A DNA stretch of 64,000 bases, taken from positions 114,647 to 178,646 of the forward strand of contig NZ_CAMIHB010000007.1 in the NCBI RefSeq assembly GCF_946221635.1, given 5' to 3'. Below are positions 9,102 to 15,534 of the stretch, piece after piece. Each line of letters begins with the position of its first letter. Within the stretch, counting starts at the first letter, position 1. Under the pieces are notes generated by a model. The model saw nothing but the letters and a program-made list of their open reading frames with translations. It did not search any database and was not told the DNA's origin. The DNA is from an uncultured Rhodoferax sp. GTDB taxonomy: Bacteria > Pseudomonadota > Gammaproteobacteria > Burkholderiales > Burkholderiaceae_C. The position numbers and the translations under genes were made by a program.

Positions 9102-9136
9102 TGCCCCTTGACAGGGGCAAGGCAAAAACCATTATG
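9102..9136 (-). promoter_or_regulatory. Leader region of the RRM gene: hairpin and candidate -10
   Basis: On the minus strand CATAAT (9131-9136) is a possible -10. A 7-bp hairpin (TGCCCCT/AGGGGCA, 9102-9119) follows in the transcript. No convincing -35 is seen. Confidence 0.35.
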
Positions 9137-9157
9137 CGCCAGTTTTTTGAAAGATGG

Positions 9158-9391
9158 CTATTTTTTTGATTTTTCTGTGCTAGCCATTGCGGAAGTGGGG
9201 TCTTCGCTGTAATTGCGCCACGCCTGCATGCTGTTGCGCAGGGTCAGCAGTTGGCGTTCGAAGCGGGGGCAGGCCGCGCAGGCCATCAGGTGCAGGCGCA
9301 GCGTGAGCCGGTCCGCCCAGGGCAATGCCCGGTCTTCCCGGGCCACCATCAGGGCGGCGGCTTCACGGCAGGTTCTTCGAAACGGCATCAT
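9158..9391 (-). CDS. Zinc-finger anti-sigma factor (zf-HC2 type)
   Basis: A 77-residue protein with the ZAS pattern His-x3-Cys-x2-Cys (HLMACAAC) after an N-terminal CREAAALMVAREDR helix. No membrane segment is present, so it should be a soluble anti-sigma that holds the ECF factor encoded just upstream. ATG 9391 overlaps the sigma stop as ATGA. The C-terminal MASTEKSKK is encoded by an A-rich stretch that resembles the dispersed repeat and may be a late addition. Location beside a bufferin operon suggests metal or redox release of the sigma factor (inference). Confidence 0.85.
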   Translation of the reverse strand: MMPFRRTCREAAALMVAREDRALPWADRLTLRLHLMACAACPRFERQLLTLRNSMQAWRNYSEDPTSAMASTEKSKK

Positions 9392-9957
9392 GGTCGGACG
9401 GTGTTGGCAAACCAGCGTTGCTCCAGGCATTCACGCAAACGCAGGCGGGCACGGTGCAGTTGCACATAGAGGTTGGTCGGTGTCAGCTGCAATTCCTTAC
9501 AAATCTCCTCGCTGGAGAGTTCCAGCCATTCCCGCATCAGGAAGAGCCGGCCCTGCACTGCGGGCAGCTGGGTGGTACAGGCTTCCAGCACCTCGAAGAA
9601 CTGGCGCCGGCTGGTGTCTTGCTCGGGGTTGCCCCACTCGGCGGGCAGTTCGCTGAAGTGGCCGTCGGCGGTGAAGGCGATCAGGTCCAGCGGGTCGGCC
9701 TGTGCGTCGGGGCCGGGGTCCAAGGTCGTGGCTTCACGGCTGTGGTGGCGCAGGGCGTCAATGATCTTGTGCTTGAGGATGCCGACCAGCCAGGTCTTGA
9801 GCTGGGAGCGGTTGTCGAAAGCCAGGGGTTTGGCAATGGCAGCCAGCACGGTGTCGGAGACCGCGTCCTCGGCCCAGGTTTCGTTGCGCAACTGCAGGCG
9901 CGCGAACTTGAGCAGGTAGTCACGCAGGTCGGCGACCTGCTGTTCAAAGCTGGGCAT
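9388..9957 (-). CDS. ECF-family RNA polymerase sigma factor
   Basis: A 189-residue sigma-70 family ECF factor. Region 2 spans about 10-80 (YLLKFARLQLRNETWAEDAV, then LKTWLVGILKHKIIDALR) and region 4 about 120-180 (ELSSEEICKELQLTPTNLYVQL, split here as ELSSEEICKELQ and LTPTNLYVQLHRARLRL). It is coupled to the zinc anti-sigma gene and divergent from the bufA gene 176 bases away. In other bacteria similar sigma/anti-sigma pairs control DUF2282-DUF692 operons in response to metal or oxidative stress, so the buf operon is the probable target. Confidence 0.92.
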   Translation of the reverse strand: MPSFEQQVADLRDYLLKFARLQLRNETWAEDAVSDTVLAAIAKPLAFDNRSQLKTWLVGILKHKIIDALRHHSREATTLDPGPDAQADPLDLIAFTADGHFSELPAEWGNPEQDTSRRQFFEVLEACTTQLPAVQGRLFLMREWLELSSEEICKELQLTPTNLYVQLHRARLRLRECLEQRWFANTVRP

Positions 9958-10025
9958 AGGGTGGACGGTGGAGTGTGTGCGCAGTGTACGGTTTTGGGCG
10001 TCGTAAAAATTTTTTGGGCCAGAGC

Positions 10026-10054
10026 TGTAAGAAAGAGAAGGCCCGCGGGACTAA
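10026..10054 (+). promoter_or_regulatory. Candidate ECF-dependent promoter for the buf operon
   Basis: TGTAAG (10026-10031), a 17-base spacer and GACTAA (10049-10054) lie about 80 bases before bufA. The hexamers do not match sigma-70 and resemble ECF16-like TGTAA elements. Assignment is by position and pattern only. Confidence 0.35.
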
Positions 10055-10133
10055 AGTTCAACCAGTAGCCATGGCGCAATCCCGCACCTGGCAGCTGTAC
10101 TGGTTGTATTCAACGTTCCAACAGGAGTTTTCC

Positions 10134-10403
10134 ATGAACCAACGTGCCCTGATTGCCGCCACCGCTGCCAGCCTGATGACTCTGGCCCTCGCCTCTGCCC
10201 CGGTGGTAGCCCAAGAGAAAGAAAAGTGTTTCGGTATTGCCAAGGCGGGCCAGAACGATTGCGCCAACCTGTCGGGCACGCATTCCTGCGCCGGCCAGTC
10301 CAAGGTGGACATGGGCAAGGACGAATGGAAGTACGTGGCCAAGGGTACCTGCAAGGACATGAAGGGCATGACCATGGACGAAGCCAAGAAGATGAAGAGC
10401 TGA
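10134..10403 (+). CDS. bufA1: DUF2282 protein, bufferin precursor BufA1-like
   Basis: An 89-residue secreted protein with a Sec signal (about 1-26, ending SAPVVAQ) and four cysteines at 32, 43, 52 and 73. They lie in the spacing typical of DUF2282 (KCFGIAKAGQNDCA, THSCAGQSKVD, KGTCKDM). In the characterised family these Cys are converted by the MNIO partner to copper-binding heterocycles, giving a periplasmic metallophore. ACAGGAG precedes the ATG at 10134. It is first of four genes with DUF692, DUF2063 and DoxX products. Charged, Met-rich C-terminus (MKGMTMDEAKKMKS) may add metal ligands. Confidence 0.9.
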   Translation: MNQRALIAATAASLMTLALASAPVVAQEKEKCFGIAKAGQNDCANLSGTHSCAGQSKVDMGKDEWKYVAKGTCKDMKGMTMDEAKKMKS

Positions 10404-10424
10404 GCATTCGTCTCTGTCTGAACC

Positions 10425-11351
10425 ATGTCCGCCATCCGCATCCCGTCCCGCAGGCCGATCTCTTCCGCAGAGGTGGGCATCGGGTGGCGGCATCCCCATT
10501 ACGCGGCGCTGCTGCAGCGGCAGCCCGCACTGGACTTTCTGGAAGTCCACTCCGAGAACTTTTTTGCCGAGGGCGGGGCCGCCCTGGCCGTGCTGGAGCA
10601 GGGCCGCGCGCACTACCCCATCAGCCTGCATGGTGTGGGCCTGTCCCTGGGTTCGGCCACCGGGCTGGACCCCTGGCACCTGGAGCAGCTGGCCCGGCTG
10701 GTGCAGCGCATCGACCCGGTGCGTGTCAGCGACCACGCCTGCTTTGCCCGCGGCCAGGTGGGGGCGCAGACGGTGCATGGCGCCGACCTGCTGCCCATCC
10801 CGTTCTCCGATGAAGCACTGGACGTGCTCTGCCGCCATGTGCAGCAGGTGCAGGACCGCCTCCAGCGTCGCTTCATGGTGGAAAACCTGTCGGCCTACCT
10901 GGGGTGGAACGATGCGGGTGCAGACCAATGGCCCGAGCCCGAATTCCTCAGCACTCTGGCACGCCGCACCGGTTGCCTCTTGCTGGTGGATGTCAACAAC
11001 ATCTATGTGAACGCGCGCAACGCCCAACTGGCTGGGGCCCCGCAAGACCCGCTGCAGGCCAGCCGCGCCTGGCTGGACGCCATTGCGCCCGAGGCCGTCG
11101 GTGAGCTGCATGTGGCCGGGCATTGCCATGTGGCCGATGTGCATGGCGAGATCGTGATCGACGACCACGGTAGCCGCGTCAGCCCTGCCGTCTGGGCGCT
11201 GCACCGGCATGCGCTGCAACGTTTCGGCCCCGTGCCCACGCTGGTGGAATGGGACACCGATGTCCCTGCGCTGGACGTCCTGTTGGACGAGGCTGACCTC
11301 GCCCGGCAGGCAGCCGCCGGGCTGCTGGGCGCGCAGGCGCTGGCCGCATGA
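10425..11351 (+). CDS. bufB1: DUF692 multinuclear non-heme iron oxidase (MNIO), BufB-like
   Basis: A 308-residue TIM-barrel enzyme of the MNIO family, which modifies cysteines of RiPP precursors. Family motifs are all visible: HSENFF (His42, Glu44), HGVGLSLGS (His70), SDHACF (Asp104, His105), ENLSAYL (Glu154), DVNNIYVN (Asp190), HVAGHCH (His230, His234), DDHGSRV (Asp247-248, His249) and EWDTD (Glu276, Asp278). These supply the multinuclear iron site. The gene lies 21 bases after the precursor and its stop overlaps the bufC start (ATGA). The likely substrate is the adjacent Cys4 protein. Confidence 0.93.
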   Translation: MSAIRIPSRRPISSAEVGIGWRHPHYAALLQRQPALDFLEVHSENFFAEGGAALAVLEQGRAHYPISLHGVGLSLGSATGLDPWHLEQLARLVQRIDPVRVSDHACFARGQVGAQTVHGADLLPIPFSDEALDVLCRHVQQVQDRLQRRFMVENLSAYLGWNDAGADQWPEPEFLSTLARRTGCLLLVDVNNIYVNARNAQLAGAPQDPLQASRAWLDAIAPEAVGELHVAGHCHVADVHGEIVIDDHGSRVSPAVWALHRHALQRFGPVPTLVEWDTDVPALDVLLDEADLARQAAAGLLGAQALAA

Positions 11352-12136
11352 GTATGCTGGCCCGTCAACAGCAGGCGCTGTTGGAGAGTCTGTTCTCTCC
11401 GCAGACGCCAATTGCTACTAAATTTATAGCTGCTTGCGCAGATTCCATGGGGGCTAGAGGCCTCAAAGCCTACCAATCCAATGGCCACGCGCTGGCCCGG
11501 CGTGCCTTGCAGGCGGCCTACCCGGTGCTGGCACGCATGCTGGGCGATGAGAGCTTTGCCGACCTGGCGCGCGCGCTCTGGCACGCGACGCCGCCGGAGC
11601 GCGGAGACCTGGCGCATTGGGGTTACACCCTGCCCGACTTCGTGGCCGCCAGCGCGCAGCTGGCGGACGAGCCGTATTTGTCGGACGTGGCCCGTGCCGA
11701 ATGGGCCCTGCACTGCTGCGCCACGGCGGCCGATGCCACGCTGCAGGCCGACAGCCTGGCCCTGTTGGGCAGCCAGGATCTGGACACCCTGCATCTCCGT
11801 CTGGCGCCCGGTACTTGGCTGCTGCGCAGCCCCTGGCCGGTGGCCAGCATCCTGCTGGCGCACCGCGACGAGGGGCCCAGCCTGGCCGAGGCCGGTGCGC
11901 GGTTGCGGGCCGGTCAGGCGGAAGACGTGCTGGTCTGGCGCCAGGGCTTTCGCCCTTGCGTGCGGATCGCAATGCCTGGCGAGGCCGATCTGGTGGCGGC
12001 GCTGCTGGCTGGCCTGGCTCTGGGGCCGGCGCTGGATGCGGCCCCCGCCCTCGATGTTCAGGCCTGGCTGGCCCAGGCGGTCCAGAGCGGACTGCTGCTG
12101 GCCGTGCACCCGATGTCCCCTACTGTTTGCCCATGA
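11348..12136 (+). CDS. bufC1: DUF2063 protein, BufC-like partner of the MNIO enzyme
   Basis: A 262-residue protein with an N-terminal DUF2063 domain (about 5-100), which in the studied systems helps recognise the precursor for the MNIO enzyme. The tell-tale segment is ALQAAYPVLARMLGDESF near residues 54-71. The C-terminal part is alpha/beta and rich in Leu and Ala. ATG overlaps the bufB stop and its TGA overlaps the next ATG, so the operon is tightly coupled. Residues about 22-41 are encoded by dispersed repeat copy B, between the first helix and the GLKAYQSN stretch. The frame stays open. Confidence 0.88.
   Translation: MSMLARQQQALLESLFSPQTPIATKFIAACADSMGARGLKAYQSNGHALARRALQAAYPVLARMLGDESFADLARALWHATPPERGDLAHWGYTLPDFVAASAQLADEPYLSDVARAEWALHCCATAADATLQADSLALLGSQDLDTLHLRLAPGTWLLRSPWPVASILLAHRDEGPSLAEAGARLRAGQAEDVLVWRQGFRPCVRIAMPGEADLVAALLAGLALGPALDAAPALDVQAWLAQAVQSGLLLAVHPMSPTVCP
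11410..11470 (+). repeat. Dispersed repeat copy B (reference copy), in frame inside bufC
   Basis: This is the clearest copy. It has a hairpin arm GCTA-ctaaattta-TAGC, then CTGCTTGCGCAG, an 8-base spacer and GGGGGCTAGAGGCC. The host frame reads ATKFIAACADS. Confidence 0.8.
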
Positions 12137-12669
12137 GGTTTGCGATGACTCCGACCACCCTGCCCTCTTTGCCCCAGGCTCCCACCACTCTGCTGGGCCG
12201 TGCTTTCGCGCTATGGGATTGGCTGGTGCGCGGCCTGGAGGCCTTGCAGCCGCTGGCCGCGCTGCTGGCGCGTCTCTATGTGGCGCAGGCCTTCTTTCTC
12301 TCGGGCCTGACCAAGCTGCGCGACTGGGACACCACCTTGGCCCTGTTTGCCGACGAGTACCACGTGCCCCTGTTGTCGCCGCCGGTGGCGGCGGTCATGG
12401 GCACGGCGGGTGAGCTGGGCTTGCCCGTGCTGCTGGTGTTGGGGCTGGCCGGGCGCTTTGCGGCCCTGGGCCTGAGCGTGGTGAACCTGGTGGCCGTGGC
12501 CTCGCTGATGGAAATCGCCCCGGCCGCCCTGCAGCAGCACGTCACCTGGGGCGTGCTGCTGGCCACCCTCGCGCTCTACGGCTGCGGCCCCTGGTCCCTG
12601 GGGCCGTGGGCACGTAGGTGGCTGGAACGGGGCTTTGCGGTCAAACAAGGGTCTAGCCCCCGTCAATAG
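12133..12669 (+). CDS. DoxX family membrane protein of the buf operon
   Basis: A 178-residue integral membrane protein of the DoxX/DoxD family with four membrane segments. The conserved opening LLARLYVAQAFFLSGLTKLRDW is split here as LLARLYVAQAF and FLSGLTKLRDW at about 42-63. ATG 12133 overlaps the bufC stop; ATG 12145 is an alternative four codons on. DoxX proteins often close DUF2282-DUF692-DUF2063 operons; a role in membrane redox or metal handling is inferred. Confidence 0.88.
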   Translation: MRFAMTPTTLPSLPQAPTTLLGRAFALWDWLVRGLEALQPLAALLARLYVAQAFFLSGLTKLRDWDTTLALFADEYHVPLLSPPVAAVMGTAGELGLPVLLVLGLAGRFAALGLSVVNLVAVASLMEIAPAALQQHVTWGVLLATLALYGCGPWSLGPWARRWLERGFAVKQGSSPRQ

Positions 12670-12697
12670 TGCGCAAGCAGCTCCTGTTTTAGGAGCG
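12663..12697 (-). repeat. Dispersed repeat copy F, between convergent doxX and amtB
   Basis: On the minus strand it reads GCTCCTAAAACAGGAGC then TGCTTGCGCA, matching the left half of copy B. The arm forms a 6-bp hairpin (GCTCCT/AGGAGC) that could also serve as a weak terminator. Confidence 0.65.
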
Positions 12698-12699
12698 GA

Positions 12700-13902
12700 T
12701 TACCAGTTCACTTCCCGCTCCGGTGTCGCGCTGATCTTGTGGATGGAGAGGTCGGCGCCGTCGAATTCCTCTTCCTGGCTCAGGCGCAGGCCCATGCTGG
12801 CCTTGAGGATGCCGTAAACCACAAAGCCGCCGGCCGTGGCCCAGACCACGCCCATCAGCGTGCCGATGACTTGCGCCCCCAGGCTCACCCCACCCAGCCC
12901 GCCCAGGGTCTGGCTGCCAAAGATGCCGGCCGCAATGCCGCCCCAGGTGCCGCACAGGCCGTGCAGCGGCCAGACGCCCAGCACGTCGTCAATCTTCCAC
13001 TTGTTCTGCGTCAGCGTGAACATCAGCACAAAGATGGCGCCGGCCACGCCGCCCACCACCAGCGCGCCCAGTGGGTGCATCAGGTCCGAACCCGCACACA
13101 CCGCCACCAGGCCGGCCAGCGGGCCGTTGTGCACAAAGCCGGGGTCGTTCTTGCCCATGAGCAGGGCCACCAGCGTGCCGCCCACCATGGCCATGAGCGA
13201 GTTCACCGCCACCAGGCCGCTGATCTTGTCCAGCGTCTGCGCGCTCATGACGTTGAAGCCGAACCAGCCCACGGTCAGGATCCAGGCGCCCAGCGCGAGG
13301 AAGGGGATGCTGGAGGGCGGGTGGGCCGAAATGGCGCCGTCCTTGCGGTAGCGGTTGCTGCGTGCGCCCAGCAACAGCACGGCGCCCAGCGCAATCCAGC
13401 CGCCTACGGCATGCACCACCACGCTACCGGCAAAGTCGTGGAACTCGGCGCCGCTCAGATCCTTGAGCCAGGCCTGCACGCCCAGGTGTTGGTTCCAGGC
13501 AATGCCTTCGAAGAAAGGGTAGACAAAACCGACGATGACGGCGGTTGCCAGCAGTTGGGGCCAAAACTTGGCGCGTTCAGCAATGCCGCCCGAAATAATG
13601 GCCGGAATGGCGGCCGCAAAGGTCAGCAGGAAGAAGAACTTCACCAGCGCATAGCCGTTCTGGGCGGCGAGCTGCTCCGCACCCACAAAAAAGTGCGTGC
13701 CATAGGCCACGCCGTAGCCCACCGCGAAATAGACCACGGTGGAGACCGAGAAGTCCACCAGGATCTTGACCAGCGCATTGACCTGGTTCTTGCGGCGAAC
13801 CGTGCCCAGTTCCAGAAAGGCAAAGCCGGCGTGCATGGCCAAGACCATGATGGCGCCCAGCAGGATGAACAAGGCGTCTGCGCCCTGTTTGAGTGCTTCC
13901 AT
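12700..13902 (-). CDS. amtB: Ammonium transporter
   Basis: A 400-residue Amt/Mep/Rh channel with about 11 membrane segments. The pore twin histidines are present at His164 (VVVHAVGG) and His314 (PLHGLCG). Two phenylalanine-rich segments flank the pore. Unlike E. coli AmtB there is no cleavable signal peptide; the protein starts directly in the first helix (MEALKQGADALFILLGAIM). No glnK neighbour is present. AGAGGAACGT precedes the ATG at 13902. A long palindrome at 13932-13969 lies in its leader or promoter. Confidence 0.95.
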   Translation of the reverse strand: MEALKQGADALFILLGAIMVLAMHAGFAFLELGTVRRKNQVNALVKILVDFSVSTVVYFAVGYGVAYGTHFFVGAEQLAAQNGYALVKFFFLLTFAAAIPAIISGGIAERAKFWPQLLATAVIVGFVYPFFEGIAWNQHLGVQAWLKDLSGAEFHDFAGSVVVHAVGGWIALGAVLLLGARSNRYRKDGAISAHPPSSIPFLALGAWILTVGWFGFNVMSAQTLDKISGLVAVNSLMAMVGGTLVALLMGKNDPGFVHNGPLAGLVAVCAGSDLMHPLGALVVGGVAGAIFVLMFTLTQNKWKIDDVLGVWPLHGLCGTWGGIAAGIFGSQTLGGLGGVSLGAQVIGTLMGVVWATAGGFVVYGILKASMGLRLSQEEEFDGADLSIHKISATPEREVNW

Positions 13903-13931
13903 ACGTTCCTCTATCGTGTTATTGCTACTTA

Positions 13932-13969
13932 TTGGTGCAGATTTCGTGAATATCTACGAAATGCACCAA
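13932..13969 (-). promoter_or_regulatory. Long interrupted palindrome upstream of amtB
   Basis: TTGGTGCA (13932-13939) pairs with TGCACCAA (13962-13969), and inside them TTTCGT pairs with ACGAAA around an 8-base centre. The outer arms look like NtrC half-sites (GGTGCA) but in the reverse order to the classic site. Nitrogen control is likely for amtB; the regulator is not established. The rest of 13903-14030 holds no other feature I can support. Confidence 0.5.
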
Positions 13970-14000
13970 AATAAAGCAAAAAGCGCGCCAGTTTGGAGCG

Positions 14001-14031
14001 TTGCAGGAATGGGGTGGGTCCGAGGTACAAT
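14001..14031 (+). promoter_or_regulatory. Sigma-70 promoter of the Mn riboswitch transcript
   Basis: TTGCAG (14001-14006) and TACAAT (14026-14031, within GGTACAATGG) are separated by 19 bases. The -10 is strong and the -35 is weak. Transcription would start near 14038, just before the riboswitch. Confidence 0.6.
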
Positions 14032-14037
14032 GGCGGC

Positions 14038-14220
14038 TGTCATTGGGGAGTAGCCGCCCTTCTTCATTGAGAGGGGCTTGCGTCAACAGACTTGTGATGC
14101 CGGAGACGGTATCCATGGCGCAAGCAGGGCCCGTCACGCGGGTCTTGGCGAGACCTTTGACTGCACGCCTCCGTAGTTTTGGCCGGGGGTGTCGTGCAGT
14201 CATAGGTTCTGTCCCCGGCC
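14038..14220 (+). ncRNA. yybP-ykoY manganese riboswitch with expression platform
   Basis: The two conserved metal-binding arms are visible: GGGGAGTAGCCGCC near 14045 and GAGACCTTTGACT near 14150, with GCGTCAACAGACTTG between. This is the yybP-ykoY (Mn2+) class. Downstream, ACTGCACG (14160-14167) can pair with CGTGCAGT (14193-14200), and GGCCGGGG (14181-14188) with CCCCGGCC (14213-14220). The pairs interleave, so they are alternatives, and the second abuts the ATG at 14221. Mn would be expected to free the start codon of the exporter gene. Confidence 0.85.
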
Positions 14221-14793
14221 ATGGACGTTTCATTCATGGAAGCTTTTTTCATCTCCACCGGTATCGTCGCGCTCGCTGAAATGGGCGACAAGACGCAATT
14301 GCTCGCGCTCCTGCTGGCAGCGCGCTTTCGCAAGCCCTGGCCCATCGTCTGGGGCATTCTGGTCGCTACGCTGGCGAACCACGCCATGGCGGGTGCCCTG
14401 GGCGCCTGGGTGACCACCGTCATTGGCCCGGACGTGTTGCGCTGGATCCTGGGCGGCTCTTTCATCGCCATGGCGGTGTGGATGCTGATCCCCGACAAGA
14501 TCGACGACGAAGACACGGAGGACCAGCCGCGCTGGGGCGTGTTTGGTACCACCGTGGTGGCCTTCTTTCTGGCCGAGATGGGGGACAAGACCCAGATCGC
14601 CACCGTCATGCTGGCGGCCAAGTACCACGCCTACTTCTGGGTGGTGGCAGGCACCACACTGGGCATGATGCTGGCCAACGCGCCCGTGGTCTGGCTGGGC
14701 GAGCGCATGACGCGCCTGGTGCCGCTCAAGGTGGTGCACATCGTGTCCGCCCTGATCTTTGCGGGGCTGGGGCTGTACGCGCTGCTGGCCTGA
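14221..14793 (+). CDS. TMEM165/GDT1 family manganese exporter
   Basis: A 190-residue membrane protein with six segments in two repeats. The signature EMGDKTQ occurs twice, at Glu20 (ALAEMGDKTQLLALLLAARF) and Glu119 (FLAEMGDKTQIATVMLAAKY), as in Vibrio MneA and human TMEM165. An acidic loop (DKIDDEDTEDQ) joins the halves. ATG 14221 directly follows the riboswitch stem; ATG 14236 is an alternative. The upstream manganese riboswitch supports Mn efflux rather than Ca transport. Confidence 0.93.
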   Translation: MDVSFMEAFFISTGIVALAEMGDKTQLLALLLAARFRKPWPIVWGILVATLANHAMAGALGAWVTTVIGPDVLRWILGGSFIAMAVWMLIPDKIDDEDTEDQPRWGVFGTTVVAFFLAEMGDKTQIATVMLAAKYHAYFWVVAGTTLGMMLANAPVVWLGERMTRLVPLKVVHIVSALIFAGLGLYALLA

Positions 14794-14894
14794 TCCTCCG
14801 AAATGGGGGTGCAAGCCCGCCGTTACGCAGGGATGGCGCGCCCGTGTCTCCCGTAGACTGCGCCGGGGCCCTTCGGCCGTCTTGTGGAGGCACT

Positions 14895-15530
14895 ATGGGT
14901 GACGTCAACCAGTTCTTGTTCGCGCAGCGGGTGTTCCGGGGGTTCTCGGGTCGGGTGCTGGAGATCGGCTCCAAGGACTACGGCAACACCCAGCCTTTCC
15001 GCGAACTGTTCCGCCATTGCGAGTACGTTGGCGTGGACCTGGAGGACGGCAAGAACGTCGATTACGTGGTCAACCTTGAAGAGGACCTGGGCCCCATCAA
15101 GGACCAGAAGTTCGACCTCATCATCATCTGCTCGGTGCTGGAGCACTCGCCCAGGCCTTGGGTGCTGGCGGCCAACATCCAGACCCTGCTGTCCGAACGG
15201 GGCGTCATCTACTCGTGCCACCCCTGGGTCTGGCGGTATCACAAGTACCCCGACGACTACTTCCGCTTCTCGCCCAAGGGTATCCAGGTGATGTTTGACC
15301 AGGTCAACCTGTGGTTGCCCTCCATGTACTCCACCTACAAGCCCGGCGAGTTCTTGTCCTTCAGCCAGGACGAGGGCATCGACAACAAGATGGCGCAGAT
15401 GGACGACCAGGGCCGCAAGTACCTGCCCTATCTGCAGACCGTGATGGTGGGGACGCGCGACCCCTTGCGCTTTGCGGACCTGTACGAAGCCTATCTGGGC
15501 CTCAGCGCGGACGCACCGGCCCCGGGCTGA
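14895..15530 (+). CDS. Class I SAM-dependent methyltransferase, orphan
   Basis: A 211-residue methyltransferase. Motif I is VLEIGSKDYGN (residues about 20-30), the acidic end of strand 2 is YVGVDLEDG, and motif IV/post-I gives IICSVLEHSPRPW. The region after residue 110 has the PDDYFRFSPKG pattern common in methyltransferases of glycan clusters. TGGAGG precedes the ATG. The next gene is glycosyltransferase-like and only four bases away, so the pair may act on a surface glycan. The substrate is unknown. Confidence 0.88.
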   Translation: MGDVNQFLFAQRVFRGFSGRVLEIGSKDYGNTQPFRELFRHCEYVGVDLEDGKNVDYVVNLEEDLGPIKDQKFDLIIICSVLEHSPRPWVLAANIQTLLSERGVIYSCHPWVWRYHKYPDDYFRFSPKGIQVMFDQVNLWLPSMYSTYKPGEFLSFSQDEGIDNKMAQMDDQGRKYLPYLQTVMVGTRDPLRFADLYEAYLGLSADAPAPG

Positions 15531-15534
15531 CACG

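Noticed and set aside
9139..9177. A/T-rich stretch with GGCTA...TAGCC at the end of the anti-sigma gene as a tenth repeat copy
   Set aside because: Only the A-rich arm fits; the TGCTTGCGC core and GGGGGCT block are absent, so it is not counted.
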